11,415 nt of DNA from Zoogloeaceae bacterium (GCA_031278735.1 JAITJU010000271.1:1-11415); one strand, 5' to 3'; counted from the stretch's first letter, positions 1-7,979 are shown. Notes: generated by a model not told the origin, from the sequence alone. Made by a program: numbers and translations.

Positions 1-1
1 C

Positions 2-2170
2 GAGTTCGCGGCAGTGGACGCGCGTCTTGCCGAGGCGCAAGAAGCGTTGCCGCGGCAGGAGGCCAAACGGCAGGCGCTTGAGGCGCGGCTTCAGACGCTG
101 GCGCTCGAGGCCGCGGCGCTTGAGGCGCGGCTTCAGATCCTGCGCGAAACGCAGGAAGCGACGGCGCGGACGGGAAACTTGTCCGCATGGCTTGCGCGAT
201 ACGGCCTTGCCGACGCGACGCCTTTGTGGCGTTGCCTGCGGGTGAATCCGGGTTGGGAAACGGCGGTGGAATCGGTATTGCGCGAGCGCGCCGGGGCGAT
301 TCCGGCAACGGCGGAAATCATCGACAAGTCCGCGGACTGGGCGCGTCCCGGCGGCAGGCTGACGCTGCGTTTGCCGGAGGAAGCGGCCATCTCGTCCGAT
401 GACGTTGCCCCGGATAGTCTATTCCTGCAGGTCACGCTGGAAGACGCCGCCTGGCGGCCTGTACTGGCGGCATGGCTGGGACGGGCGCTGACGGCGGAAA
501 GTCTGCCTGAGGCGCTGGCGACGCGGGCGAATCTGCCGCCGGGATACTGCCGGGTGACGCCTGCGGGCGACGTGGTGGAACGACAGGCGCTTTCCCTGTT
601 CTCGCCGGATCAGGCGGCGCATGGTTTTCTGGAGCGGCAGCGGGAAATCGAGGCGCTGGAAGCGGAAAACGCGCGTCTGCAACAGGCGCTGACGACGGCG
701 CGCGCGGAACAGGCGACGCTGGATGCGGCCTGCCGCGCCGGGCGGGACGAGGCAAAGGTTCATGGCCGCAAGCGGAACGAATTGCAGGCGCGCGTTCATG
801 CCGCGCAGGTGGAAATTCTGGAGCGCGTTCAGGCGCTGGAGCGGCATCGGGCGGACGTGGCGCGGCGTGACGCGCAAATGGCGGATTTGGCGCAAGAAAC
901 GGCAGGCGAGCGTGAACGCGCGGCAGTGGCCGAAGAGCGGATTGCCGCGTTGCAAGCGCGAGTGGAAGACGGGCGCAAGGCGGAAGGCGCGGCGCGCGTC
1001 CGGCTGGAAGCGGCGGAACACGCGCTGCACGAGGCGCGGGAACAGGCGGCGGCCAGCGAGCGCGAAGCGCAGGAAGCCGGGTTTTCACAGCGCGAATGCG
1101 CGGGAAAGCTGACGGAAATCGACGCCGGTCTTGCCTTGGCGGCGCGCGAACTACAGCGCATCAAGGCGGATTTGGCCGCCTGTCGCGCCCAGGAAGCCGA
1201 AGCGCCGCCGGAAACCTTTGTCGGCGCGCTGGAAGAGGCGCTGGCAAAAAAACGCGCCTCGGAAGCGGATCTGGCGGCGCGGCGCAACGGCATGGAAGAA
1301 GCCGCCGCCGCCCTGCGCGCGCTGGAAGAAGATCGCCTGCGCACGGAACAATTGCTGGAACCCCTGCGCAAGCGCATTGGCGACTTGCGCCTGAAGGAAC
1401 AGGCTGCCGCGCTGAATGTGGCGCAGTTGGCGGCGCAATTGCAGGAAGCGGGCGCGGATGAGGCCGCGCTGTCCATTGCGCTGGCCGCGAATCCGGCGCG
1501 ATTGCAGACGCTGACGCAGGATATTGCCGACTTGCAGAAAGCCATCGGCGATTTGGGCGCGGTCAATCTCGTCGCCTTGCAGGAATTGGATGTCGCGCGC
1601 GAACGCAAGATGAGCCTGGATGCGCAGTCCGCCGACCTCGCGGAAGCGATGGCGACGCTGGAAGCCGCCATTCGCCGCATCGACCGTGAAACGCGCGATT
1701 TGCTGCAAGACACGTTCGATGCGGTCAATACCCATTTCGGGCGGCTCTTCCCGGAACTCTTCGGCGGCGGCAAGGCGGCGCTGGTGATGACCGGGGACGA
1801 GATACTCGATGCCGGAGTGCAGGTGTTCGCGCAGCCGCCGGGCAAGAAAAATTCCACCATCCATCTTTTATCCGGCGGTGAAAAGGCGCTGACGGCGATA
1901 GCTTTGGTATTCTCCCTGTTTTTGCTGAACCCGGCGCCGTTTTGTCTGCTGGACGAAGTGGACGCGCCGCTCGATGATTCCAATACGGAACGCTTTTGTC
2001 AGATGGTGAAAAAAATGTCCGGCCAGACCCAGTTTCTGTTCATCAGTCACAATAAGATCGCCATGGAAATGGCGGGGCAACTGGTTGGGGTAACCATGCA
2101 GGAATCCGGCGTTTCCCGCGTGGTGGAAGTCGATATGGCAGCCGCCTTGAAGATGAGAGAGGAGTTCTGA
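2..2170 (+). CDS. smc: Chromosome partition protein SMC, 3' part (5' end outside the window)
   Basis: The frame is open from base 2, with no start needed, so this is the C-terminal ~720 residues of a protein usually near 1,170. SMC forms a ring-shaped ATPase with ScpA/ScpB that organises and helps segregate the chromosome. In order: the end of the first coiled-coil arm (Ala/Leu/Glu-rich, to about base 170), a hinge domain (about 175-610, including the PGWETAVESVLRER stretch), the returning coiled coil (about 610-1680, heptad-rich in Glu, Ala, Arg, Leu), then the C-terminal ATPase lobe. That lobe carries the ABC signature LSGGEKALTA (from base 1868), Walker B with catalytic glutamate CLLDEVDAPLDD (about 1943-1980) and the H-loop FISHNK (about 2039-2056). 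Walker A lies upstream of the window. All visible ATPase motifs are intact. The stop TGA overlaps the zipA ATG by one base, implying translational coupling. Confidence 0.97.
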   Translation, partial: EFAAVDARLAEAQEALPRQEAKRQALEARLQTLALEAAALEARLQILRETQEATARTGNLSAWLARYGLADATPLWRCLRVNPGWETAVESVLRERAGAIPATAEIIDKSADWARPGGRLTLRLPEEAAISSDDVAPDSLFLQVTLEDAAWRPVLAAWLGRALTAESLPEALATRANLPPGYCRVTPAGDVVERQALSLFSPDQAAHGFLERQREIEALEAENARLQQALTTARAEQATLDAACRAGRDEAKVHGRKRNELQARVHAAQVEILERVQALERHRADVARRDAQMADLAQETAGERERAAVAEERIAALQARVEDGRKAEGAARVRLEAAEHALHEAREQAAASEREAQEAGFSQRECAGKLTEIDAGLALAARELQRIKADLAACRAQEAEAPPETFVGALEEALAKKRASEADLAARRNGMEEAAAALRALEEDRLRTEQLLEPLRKRIGDLRLKEQAAALNVAQLAAQLQEAGADEAALSIALAANPARLQTLTQDIADLQKAIGDLGAVNLVALQELDVARERKMSLDAQSADLAEAMATLEAAIRRIDRETRDLLQDTFDAVNTHFGRLFPELFGGGKAALVMTGDEILDAGVQVFAQPPGKKNSTIHLLSGGEKALTAIALVFSLFLLNPAPFCLLDEVDAPLDDSNTERFCQMVKKMSGQTQFLFISHNKIAMEMAGQLVGVTMQESGVSRVVEVDMAAALKMREEF
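73..137 (+). repeat. 23-base direct repeat inside smc (two-heptad period)
   Basis: The same 23 bases, beginning GGCGCTTGAGG, occur at 73-95 and 115-137, an offset of 42 bases. A third, diverged partial copy (GGCGCTCGAGG) lies between them from base 100. The offset is 14 codons, two coiled-coil heptads, so the reading frame and heptad phase are kept. The repeated peptide is ALEARLQ. It sits at the hinge-proximal end of the first arm. Confidence 0.85.
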
Positions 2171-3405
2171 TGAGTGAATTGCAGATAGGCGCTTTCGCCC
2201 TGGGCGTCGCGCTGATAATCGGGGTGTTGGCGTACAACAAGTGGCAGGAAATCAAGCAGCGCAAAGTGGCGGAAGACATGTTTCCTTCGGCGCGCGCCGA
2301 TTCCGCCGCGGACGCGGATGCGGATGCGGATGCGGATGTTCTTTTCCTGCGGCGCAATCCGCGCGCCGCGTTCGTCGCGCCGGATGCGGAAAATACGGCG
2401 CAGGAGCGGCAGGAACCCCACTTTTTTGCTCCGCCCGCCCCGGAAGCGGAATACGGCGGCGATGAGGACGACGGCATTCCTGTTGCGGATAACGCGCCGG
2501 ATGGTCTCGACGAGGATGGCGAGGAAGACGCTGGCGGCAACGGGGAAAGTGCCGCCGCGCCGGACGAGCCGCCGCGTGATTTGCTCTGGAGCGGCATCGA
2601 CGCCATTGCGTCGCTGCGGCTGGTGGAATCGGCGCGCGCCGAGGAAATGCTGGCGTTCTTGCAGGATATGCCGCCGCGCACCCAAAAGCTGCTGCGCTGG
2701 GTGGGATTGAATGAGGCGCAAGGCAAATGGGAATTGCTGACGCCGGAAAGCCGCGCGCCTTACCGGCGCCTGTGTCTTGGCCTGCAACTCACCGACCGTG
2801 AAAGCGGCCCGGTGGGCGCGGCTGAATTCGCCCTCTTCGCCCGCGTCGTGCGACAGGCGGCGAAGGCGCACATGGTGGAGGCCGGGCCGTTGCCGGATCG
2901 TCAGGAAGTGCTGGATCAGGCGCAGCAGCTGGAACGCTTCTGCTATGAATACGACATTCAGATCGGCCTGAATCTGGCCAGCCGGGGATCGCCTTTTCCG
3001 GGCACCAAGATTCGCGCGCTGGCCGAAGCGGCGGGCATGACGCTGGAAAACGGCGCTTATGTGCGCCGCGACGAAAAAACGGGCGCGACGCTCTTTTGCC
3101 TGCAAAACGCCGAAGGCCCGGCTTTTTCCGCCGACGCCCTGAAAGTCATGCGCAGCGGCGGCCTGATCTTCTTGCTGGACGTGCCGGTCACGCCGTATGG
3201 TCAATATGTTTACCGGCAGATGACCGATATCGCCAAACGCTTTGCCGCCACGCTGGAGGGCGCGCTGATCGATGACCGGCGCCAACCGCTTTCCGACGTG
3301 CAGCTGGAACAGATTTTCCAGAACTATGTCGTTACCCCGCAAAAACGCATGGAAGAGGCGGGGCTGCGTCCCGGCGGCGCGCTGGCGCGCAGGTTGTTCC
3401 GCTAG
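2170..3405 (+). CDS. zipA: Cell division protein ZipA-like, membrane-anchored FtsZ-binding protein
   Basis: This is 411 residues. ZipA tethers FtsZ polymers to the inner membrane at the division site. Residues about 6-22 (IGAFALGVALIIGVLAY) form a single N-terminal membrane anchor, followed by basic residues (KWQEIKQRK), which fits a cytoplasmic body. Residues about 35-140 form a low-complexity linker rich in Asp, Glu, Ala and Pro, including (Ala-Asp)5. A middle region (about 140-255) precedes the C-terminal ZipA domain (about 260-400), recognisable from the GGLIFLLDVPVTPYGQYVYR and IDDRRQPLSD stretches. E. coli ZipA is 328 residues, so this protein is longer, mainly through linker and middle region; I recall similar middle regions in betaproteobacterial homologues. 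The ATG overlaps the smc stop and GAGAGGAG sits just upstream. Neighbouring ligA matches the zipA-ligA pairing of E. coli. Whether it binds FtsZ is inferred from the family. Confidence 0.9.
   Translation: MSELQIGAFALGVALIIGVLAYNKWQEIKQRKVAEDMFPSARADSAADADADADADVLFLRRNPRAAFVAPDAENTAQERQEPHFFAPPAPEAEYGGDEDDGIPVADNAPDGLDEDGEEDAGGNGESAAAPDEPPRDLLWSGIDAIASLRLVESARAEEMLAFLQDMPPRTQKLLRWVGLNEAQGKWELLTPESRAPYRRLCLGLQLTDRESGPVGAAEFALFARVVRQAAKAHMVEAGPLPDRQEVLDQAQQLERFCYEYDIQIGLNLASRGSPFPGTKIRALAEAAGMTLENGAYVRRDEKTGATLFCLQNAEGPAFSADALKVMRSGGLIFLLDVPVTPYGQYVYRQMTDIAKRFAATLEGALIDDRRQPLSDVQLEQIFQNYVVTPQKRMEEAGLRPGGALARRLFR
2308..2337 (+). repeat. Hexanucleotide tandem repeat (GCGGAY x5) in zipA
   Basis: Five tandem six-base units, GCGGAC once then GCGGAT four times, encode (Ala-Asp)5 in the ZipA linker. 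The unit is a multiple of three, so gain or loss of units would change linker length without a frameshift. The near identity of the units suggests recent slippage-type expansion. Confidence 0.9.
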
Positions 3406-3415
3406 AGGAGAGGCC

Positions 3416-3481
3416 TTGGGAAAAATCCTTGTGAAAGCCCGTGAGAAAGCGATGCCCGATTGCGCGCGCGGGGAGCAATGA
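3416..3481 (+). CDS. Possible 21-codon small ORF or leader between zipA and ligA
   Basis: After the zipA stop (TAG, 3403-3405) comes a purine-rich GAGGAGAGG (3405-3413), then TTG at 3416 opening an ORF LGKILVKAREKAMPDCARGEQ that ends in TGA at 3479-3481. The ligA ATG begins at the very next base, in the same frame, so ribosomes ending here would sit on the ligA start. The peptide is basic in its first half and resembles nothing I know. It could be a coupling leader, a small protein, or simply an untranslated spacer that is open by chance (22 codons is short). The Shine-Dalgarno-like match is the main argument in favour; the rare TTG start counts against it. Confidence 0.3.
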   Translation: MGKILVKAREKAMPDCARGEQ

Positions 3482-5545
3482 ATGCGTGAGGAAGCCGCAA
3501 GACGGCGGGCGGCGTCCCTGCGCGCCGAGATCGAGGCGCACAACCGCGCTTATTACGAACTGGACGCGCCGACGATCACGGACGCCGAGTACGACACCCT
3601 GTTTCGTGAGCTGCAGGCGCTGGAAGCGGAAAACCCGGCATTGAGATCGCCCGATTCGCCCACGCAGCGGGTGGGCGGACGGTCGCTTGCGCAATTTACG
3701 CCGGTCATTCACGCCATGCCCATGCTTTCCATCCAGACGGAAACGGATACCGGGGCCAGCGGCGCGGAACATTTCGATGCCCGTGTGCGCCGGGAATTGG
3801 AACTTTCGGACGCGGATACGCCGATGGAATACGCGGCGGAACTGAAATTCGACGGGCTGGCGGTAAGCCTGCGTTACGAACAGGGCGTATTGACGCAGGG
3901 CGCGACGCGCGGCGACGGGATGACCGGCGAGGATGTGACGCAAAATCTCAGGACGGTGCGCGACATTCCGCTTCGCTTGCGGAGCGATGCCGACAGGATT
4001 CCGCCGCTTCTGGAAGTGCGCGGCGAAGCCTATATGCGGCGGGACGATCTTGCCCGTTACAACGAGAAAGCCGCCGGGCGCGGCGAAAAGCTCCTGCTCA
4101 ATCCCAGGAATGGCGCGGCGGGCAGCATCCGCCAGCTCGATCCGGCGGTTGCCGCGCGGAGGCCGCTCAGGTTCTTCGCCTACGGCGTCGGCGTGTGCGA
4201 GGGCTGGACGCCGCCCGCCACGCATGGGGAACTGTTGAGAACGCTGGAATCCTTCGGGTTTCCCGTCTGCGAATACCGGCGGATCGTTCGCGGCTGGCAG
4301 GCGCTGGCGGCGTTTCACGCGCGCATGGGCGCACTGCGCCCGCAACTGCCGTTTGACATCGACGGCGTGGTCTACAAGGTCAACAGCCTTGAACTTCAGC
4401 GCCGCCTGGGGTTTCGTTCCCGCGAGCCGCGCTGGGCCGTGGCCCACAAGTACCCGGCGGAAGAAGCCCGGACAAGGGTGGAAGCCATCGAGGTTCAGGT
4501 GGGACGCACCGGGGCCATCACGCCGGTTGCCCGCCTGACGCCGGTTTTCGTGGGCGGCGTGACCATCGCCAACGCCACCTTGCACAATGCCGACGAACTG
4601 TTCAGGAAGGATGTGCGGACGGGCGACACGGTCATCGTGCGCCGCGCCGGGGACGTGATTCCGGAAATCGTGGGCGTGGTGGGGGCGGCAGGGGAGTCCG
4701 CCCCGGAAGCTCCCCGATCCTTGCCCTTTGCCTTTCCGGAAACCTGCCCGGAATGCGGTTCGCGCGTGGTGCGGGAAGAAGGCGGCGCGATTTTCCGCTG
4801 CTCTGGCGGCCTGGTGTGTCCGGCGCAGGTCAAGGGGGCGCTGATTCATTTCGCCTCGCGCCGGGCGATGGACATCGAGGGACTGGGCGAAAAGCTGGTC
4901 GAGCAACTGGTCGAGGCAGGTCTCGTCAGGACGCCCGCCGATCTGTATCACCTGGACGTTCCCCGGCTGGCGGCATTGGCGCGCATGGGCGAAAAATCCG
5001 CCGAAAACCTCGTCGCCGCCATTGCCCAAAGCCGCGACACGAGCCTTGCCCGTTTCATCTATGCCCTGGGCGTCCGCAATGTGGGCGAGAGCACGGCCAG
5101 GGATCTCGCCCGTCATTTCGGCAGCCTCGCCAGGCTGATGGAGGCGGACGCGCCCGCCTTGCGGGAAGCGCCCGACGTGGGGCCGGTCGTGGCCGAATCC
5201 ATCCTCGATTTTTTCGCCGAGGCGCATAACCGCGAAGTCATCCAGCGTCTCATCGCCGCCGGCGCGCGCTGGGAAGAAAACGCGGGGCAGGCCAACGCCC
5301 CGCCGGGGCCGCTTTCCGGCAAGACCTTCGTCATCACCGGGACGCTCCCCGGCTGGACGCGCGACGAAGCCAGGGCGCGGATTGAAGCCGCGGGCGGCAA
5401 GGTCGCCAGCGCCGTCTCCGCGAAAACCGACTACGCGCTGGCGGGCAGCGAAGCCGGTTCCAAGCTGGCAAAGGCGCAAGCGTTGGGCATTGCCCTCCTG
5501 GATGAGGCGGCGTTGAGAAACCTGCTGGAGCAGGGCGATGCGTGA
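3482..5545 (+). CDS. ligA: NAD-dependent DNA ligase LigA
   Basis: This is 687 residues, full length for the family. LigA seals 5'-phosphate/3'-hydroxyl nicks in replication and repair using NAD+. In order: the N-terminal Ia domain (HNRAYYELDAPTITDAEYD), the adenylation domain with KFDG and the lysine that becomes adenylated at residue 122, RGDG and GEAYM motifs, an OB fold (QVGRTGAITPVARL), a four-cysteine zinc finger (Cys422, Cys425, Cys440, Cys446), helix-hairpin-helix repeats, and a C-terminal BRCT domain (about 606-687, starting SGKTFVITGTLPG). Every expected domain is present and no key residue is missing. The ATG at 3482 has GGGGAG (3470-3475) six bases upstream and directly follows an in-frame TGA, so no longer start is possible. 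The 3' end overlaps the next gene by eight bases. Confidence 0.98.
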   Translation: MREEAARRRAASLRAEIEAHNRAYYELDAPTITDAEYDTLFRELQALEAENPALRSPDSPTQRVGGRSLAQFTPVIHAMPMLSIQTETDTGASGAEHFDARVRRELELSDADTPMEYAAELKFDGLAVSLRYEQGVLTQGATRGDGMTGEDVTQNLRTVRDIPLRLRSDADRIPPLLEVRGEAYMRRDDLARYNEKAAGRGEKLLLNPRNGAAGSIRQLDPAVAARRPLRFFAYGVGVCEGWTPPATHGELLRTLESFGFPVCEYRRIVRGWQALAAFHARMGALRPQLPFDIDGVVYKVNSLELQRRLGFRSREPRWAVAHKYPAEEARTRVEAIEVQVGRTGAITPVARLTPVFVGGVTIANATLHNADELFRKDVRTGDTVIVRRAGDVIPEIVGVVGAAGESAPEAPRSLPFAFPETCPECGSRVVREEGGAIFRCSGGLVCPAQVKGALIHFASRRAMDIEGLGEKLVEQLVEAGLVRTPADLYHLDVPRLAALARMGEKSAENLVAAIAQSRDTSLARFIYALGVRNVGESTARDLARHFGSLARLMEADAPALREAPDVGPVVAESILDFFAEAHNREVIQRLIAAGARWEENAGQANAPPGPLSGKTFVITGTLPGWTRDEARARIEAAGGKVASAVSAKTDYALAGSEAGSKLAKAQALGIALLDEAALRNLLEQGDA

Positions 5546-6329
5546 GCGTCTGCGCGTCTTTTTCCTGCTGACGGCCATCGCCTTGCCGATGATGATTGTC
5601 GGCGGCGCGGGCGCGGCGGATTCGCCCGCGTCCGCCCGCGGTTTTCTGGCGGAACAGTTGCGCCACGAGCGAGTGCGCGCCGCCTACAAAAGCAAGAACG
5701 CCGCGCTGGAAAAAACCTTGCGCCAGGCGGGGATTCAAACGAACGCGCTGAATGTCCTGTTCGTGGCCTACAAGGCGGAGGGCGCGCTTGAGCTTTACGC
5801 CAAATCCGCGACGGACATCCGCTACCGAAAGCTGCGTTCCTACGCGATCTGCGCGGTTCCCGGAAAACTGGGGCCGAAACGACAATCCGGAGACGAGCAG
5901 GTTCCCGAAGGCTTTTATCATGTCGACCGCTTCAATCCGCGCAGCAATTTCCTGCTTTCGCTGGGCATCAACTATCCCAACGCGGCGGACAGGATAAAGA
6001 GCGGCAACAAAAATCCGGGCGGCGACATCTTCATCCACGGCGATTGCGTCAGCATCGGCTGCCTGCCCATGACGGACGACAAAATCCGGGAAATCTACCT
6101 CTACGCCCTCCACGCCAGAAACAGCGGCCAGGACAGAATTCCCGTCTATATTTTTCCCTTCAGGATGACAGACGCCAACATGCGGCAATACGCCGCGCAA
6201 AACGCGCGCAATCCCGCCTTGCGCCATTTCTGGGAAAACCTGAAGCAGGGGCACGATCTTTTTTCGGCAAACGCCCGGGCGCTGCGGGCGGCGGTCGATG
6301 AACACGGCGACTATGTGTTTTCACGATGA
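5538..6329 (+). CDS. L,D-transpeptidase-fold (YkuD) periplasmic protein, YafK/DpaA-like
   Basis: This is 263 residues. Residues 1-27 look like a signal peptide: basic RERLR, a hydrophobic stretch, then a GGAGA|AD-type cleavage site, so the protein should act in the periplasm. The YkuD catalytic motif HGDCVSIGC spans residues 167-175, with His167 and nucleophile Cys175, followed by LPMTDDKI. Overall layout and length match the YafK family rather than the classic cross-linking enzymes. E. coli YafK (DpaA/LdtF) is reported to detach Braun lipoprotein from peptidoglycan, so either hydrolysis or transpeptidation at diaminopimelate is possible here; the sequence does not decide. The ATG overlaps the ligA stop region by eight bases, with GGAG about eight bases upstream, so translation is probably coupled to ligA. 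No LysM or other wall-binding domain is seen. Confidence 0.9.
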   Translation: MRERLRVFFLLTAIALPMMIVGGAGAADSPASARGFLAEQLRHERVRAAYKSKNAALEKTLRQAGIQTNALNVLFVAYKAEGALELYAKSATDIRYRKLRSYAICAVPGKLGPKRQSGDEQVPEGFYHVDRFNPRSNFLLSLGINYPNAADRIKSGNKNPGGDIFIHGDCVSIGCLPMTDDKIREIYLYALHARNSGQDRIPVYIFPFRMTDANMRQYAAQNARNPALRHFWENLKQGHDLFSANARALRAAVDEHGDYVFSR

Positions 6330-6366
6330 GGCATCCGGCAAACCAACGAACGAGAGGAGAAAGCGC

Positions 6367-7254
6367 ATGAAAAAAATCCGCAAGGCCGTATTCCCCGTAG
6401 CGGGTCTGGGCACCCGTTTTCTGCCGGCGACGAAGGCAAGCCCCAAGGAAATGCTGACGGTGGTCGACAAGCCCCTGATTCAGTACGCCGTCGAGGAAGC
6501 GGTGGCGGCGGGCGTCACGGAACTGATTTTCGTCACGGGACGCAGCAAGCGCGCCATCGAGGATCATTTTGACATGGCCTTCGAGCTGGAAACGGAACTG
6601 GAAAGAAAAGGCAAGCTGGACATGCTGAAGGTGGTGCGCAATATCCTGCCGAAAGGCGTGAATTGCGTCTATATCCGCCAGTCGGAAGCCCTGGGGCTGG
6701 GGCACGCGGTGCTTTGCGCGAAGGAAGTGGTGGGCGACGAACCCTTTGCCGTGCTGCTCGCCGACGACCTGCTGGATGGCGATCCCGCCGTCCTGAAACA
6801 GATGACCGACGCCTATGACTACTATCGCTGCTCGCTCCTGGCCGTGCAGGAAGTGCCGCGGGAAGACGTCCGAAACTATGGCATCGTCGCCGCCCGTCCC
6901 GTGGCCGAGCGGGTCGAGCAGGTAAATGCCGTCATGGAAAAACCCAGCCCGGAAGAAGCGCCCTCCAATCTGGCCGTCGTGGGGCGCTACATTCTGTCGC
7001 CGCGCGTTTTTCATCATCTGGAAAAGGGCGCCGCGGGCGCAAACGGCGAAATCCAGCTGACGGACGGCATTGCCGCGCTGATGACGGAAGAGCAGGTGCT
7101 TGCCTATCGCTACGCGGGCACACGCTACGATTGCGGTTCCAAGCTGGGTTATCTGCAAGCCTCGGTCGTCTTCGGTCTGCGCCACCCCGATGTGGGCGCG
7201 GAGTTCGGCGCTTACCTGAATGACCTTGCGCGTTCCGGAAAAAATGCAGGATGA
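6367..7254 (+). CDS. galU: UTP-glucose-1-phosphate uridylyltransferase GalU
   Basis: This is 295 residues, close to the usual ~300. GalU makes UDP-glucose from UTP and glucose-1-phosphate for envelope polysaccharides and sugar interconversion. The nucleotide-binding loop VAGLGTRFLPATKASPKEM is at residues 11-29, followed by VDKPLIQYAVEEA. ALGLGHAVLCA, the metal-site segment LLADDLL, VMEKPSPEEAPSNLAVVGRY and GEIQLTDGI are all characteristic. The ATG at 6367 is chosen because GAGAGGAGA lies just upstream and MKKIRKAVFPVAG is the usual family N terminus. A longer in-frame ATG at 6298 would overlap the preceding gene and add 23 unrelated residues. The gap to the upstream stop is 37 bases with no promoter or terminator visible, consistent with co-transcription. 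Confidence 0.97.
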   Translation: MKKIRKAVFPVAGLGTRFLPATKASPKEMLTVVDKPLIQYAVEEAVAAGVTELIFVTGRSKRAIEDHFDMAFELETELERKGKLDMLKVVRNILPKGVNCVYIRQSEALGLGHAVLCAKEVVGDEPFAVLLADDLLDGDPAVLKQMTDAYDYYRCSLLAVQEVPREDVRNYGIVAARPVAERVEQVNAVMEKPSPEEAPSNLAVVGRYILSPRVFHHLEKGAAGANGEIQLTDGIAALMTEEQVLAYRYAGTRYDCGSKLGYLQASVVFGLRHPDVGAEFGAYLNDLARSGKNAG

Positions 7255-7909
7255 AGCCGCCGCGCCGTTTTTTGGGCAAAATGGCGGCAAGGTCGTCCTG
7301 GCGCCCTGGCAGGCGCGACTGAAGACGTTCGCGATTTGGTGGACGGGGATCGCCCTCGTGTTCTACAGCGTCTATCCCCTCGCCTACTGGCTTGCGAGCC
7401 AGCGGACGCGGTTTTACCGTCCGTTTCTCGCCGCCGAATTGCGTATTCCATTCGTGCAGGAATGGTTCTGGGCGTACATGTCCATTTATGTGCTGGCGAT
7501 TCTGCCGCCGTTTTTCCTGAATCCGCCCGAATTGCGGCGGCTGGCGCGGGCGTTCATGGCGGCGATTCTGGTTGCCGGCCTTTGTTTCGTGGCGTTTCCC
7601 GCCCCCGTGGGATACGCGCGCGCGCTGCCGTCCGGCGAGCCTTACCATACCCTGTTTCGCGTCATTTTCCACTTCGATGGCCCGCTGAACAGCGTGCCTT
7701 CGCTGCACGTCTGCTGCGCGGCGCTGTTCCTGCTCGCGCTGGGCAGGCGAAGCTCGCCGTTCCTGCGCGTCATGTGGGCGGCCTGGTTTTTCCTGATTGT
7801 GTGCTCGACCATGCTGGTGCATCAGCATCATGTGCTGGACATCGTTGCGGGTATTGCGCTTGCCCTGCTCATGCATTATTGTTCCCGGCGCAAAGTCCCG
7901 CTTGCGTGA
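7244..7909 (+). CDS. PAP2-superfamily membrane phosphatase (Aur1-like subtype)
   Basis: This is 221 residues from the ATG at 7244 (229 if the ATG at 7220 is used). Both starts lie inside the end of galU and neither has a strong Shine-Dalgarno; 7244 gives the smaller overlap, 11 bases. About five or six hydrophobic segments mark an inner-membrane protein. Two PAP2 catalytic motifs are visible: SVPSLH (about 7692-7710), carrying the PSxH histidine, and STMLVHQHHVLD (7805-7840), matching SRxxxxxHxxxD except that Arg is Thr, as in the Aur1/inositol-phosphorylceramide-synthase-like branch. The classical first motif KxxxxxxRP is not evident. PAP2 enzymes of this kind dephosphorylate lipid phosphates or transfer phospho-head groups; the substrate cannot be read from the sequence. 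The coupling to galU suggests, but does not prove, an envelope glycolipid or lipid-carrier role. Confidence 0.85.
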   Translation: MQDEAAAPFFGQNGGKVVLAPWQARLKTFAIWWTGIALVFYSVYPLAYWLASQRTRFYRPFLAAELRIPFVQEWFWAYMSIYVLAILPPFFLNPPELRRLARAFMAAILVAGLCFVAFPAPVGYARALPSGEPYHTLFRVIFHFDGPLNSVPSLHVCCAALFLLALGRRSSPFLRVMWAAWFFLIVCSTMLVHQHHVLDIVAGIALALLMHYCSRRKVPLA

Positions 7910-7979
7910 CCGGCGGCATCGGGGCGGATCCTGGGTTTCTGGACGGCTTTTCAGGACAATGGCGCGGATGGCGAATCGT

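Noticed and set aside
829..1983. Long minus-strand open frame (384 codons) opposite smc
   Set aside because: It is a Ser/Ala/Arg-rich shadow of the coiled-coil coding sequence in GC-rich DNA; the plus-strand SMC protein is unmistakable.
2047..3543. Minus-strand open frame of 498 codons covering zipA
   Set aside because: Composition-driven shadow with no recognisable domain; the plus strand has the membrane anchor and ZipA domain.
3332..5578. Minus-strand open frame of 748 codons covering ligA
   Set aside because: Its length is striking, but the translation is Arg/Gly/Pro-rich without domains and lies wholly opposite a well-conserved LigA. It is a GC-driven antisense shadow.
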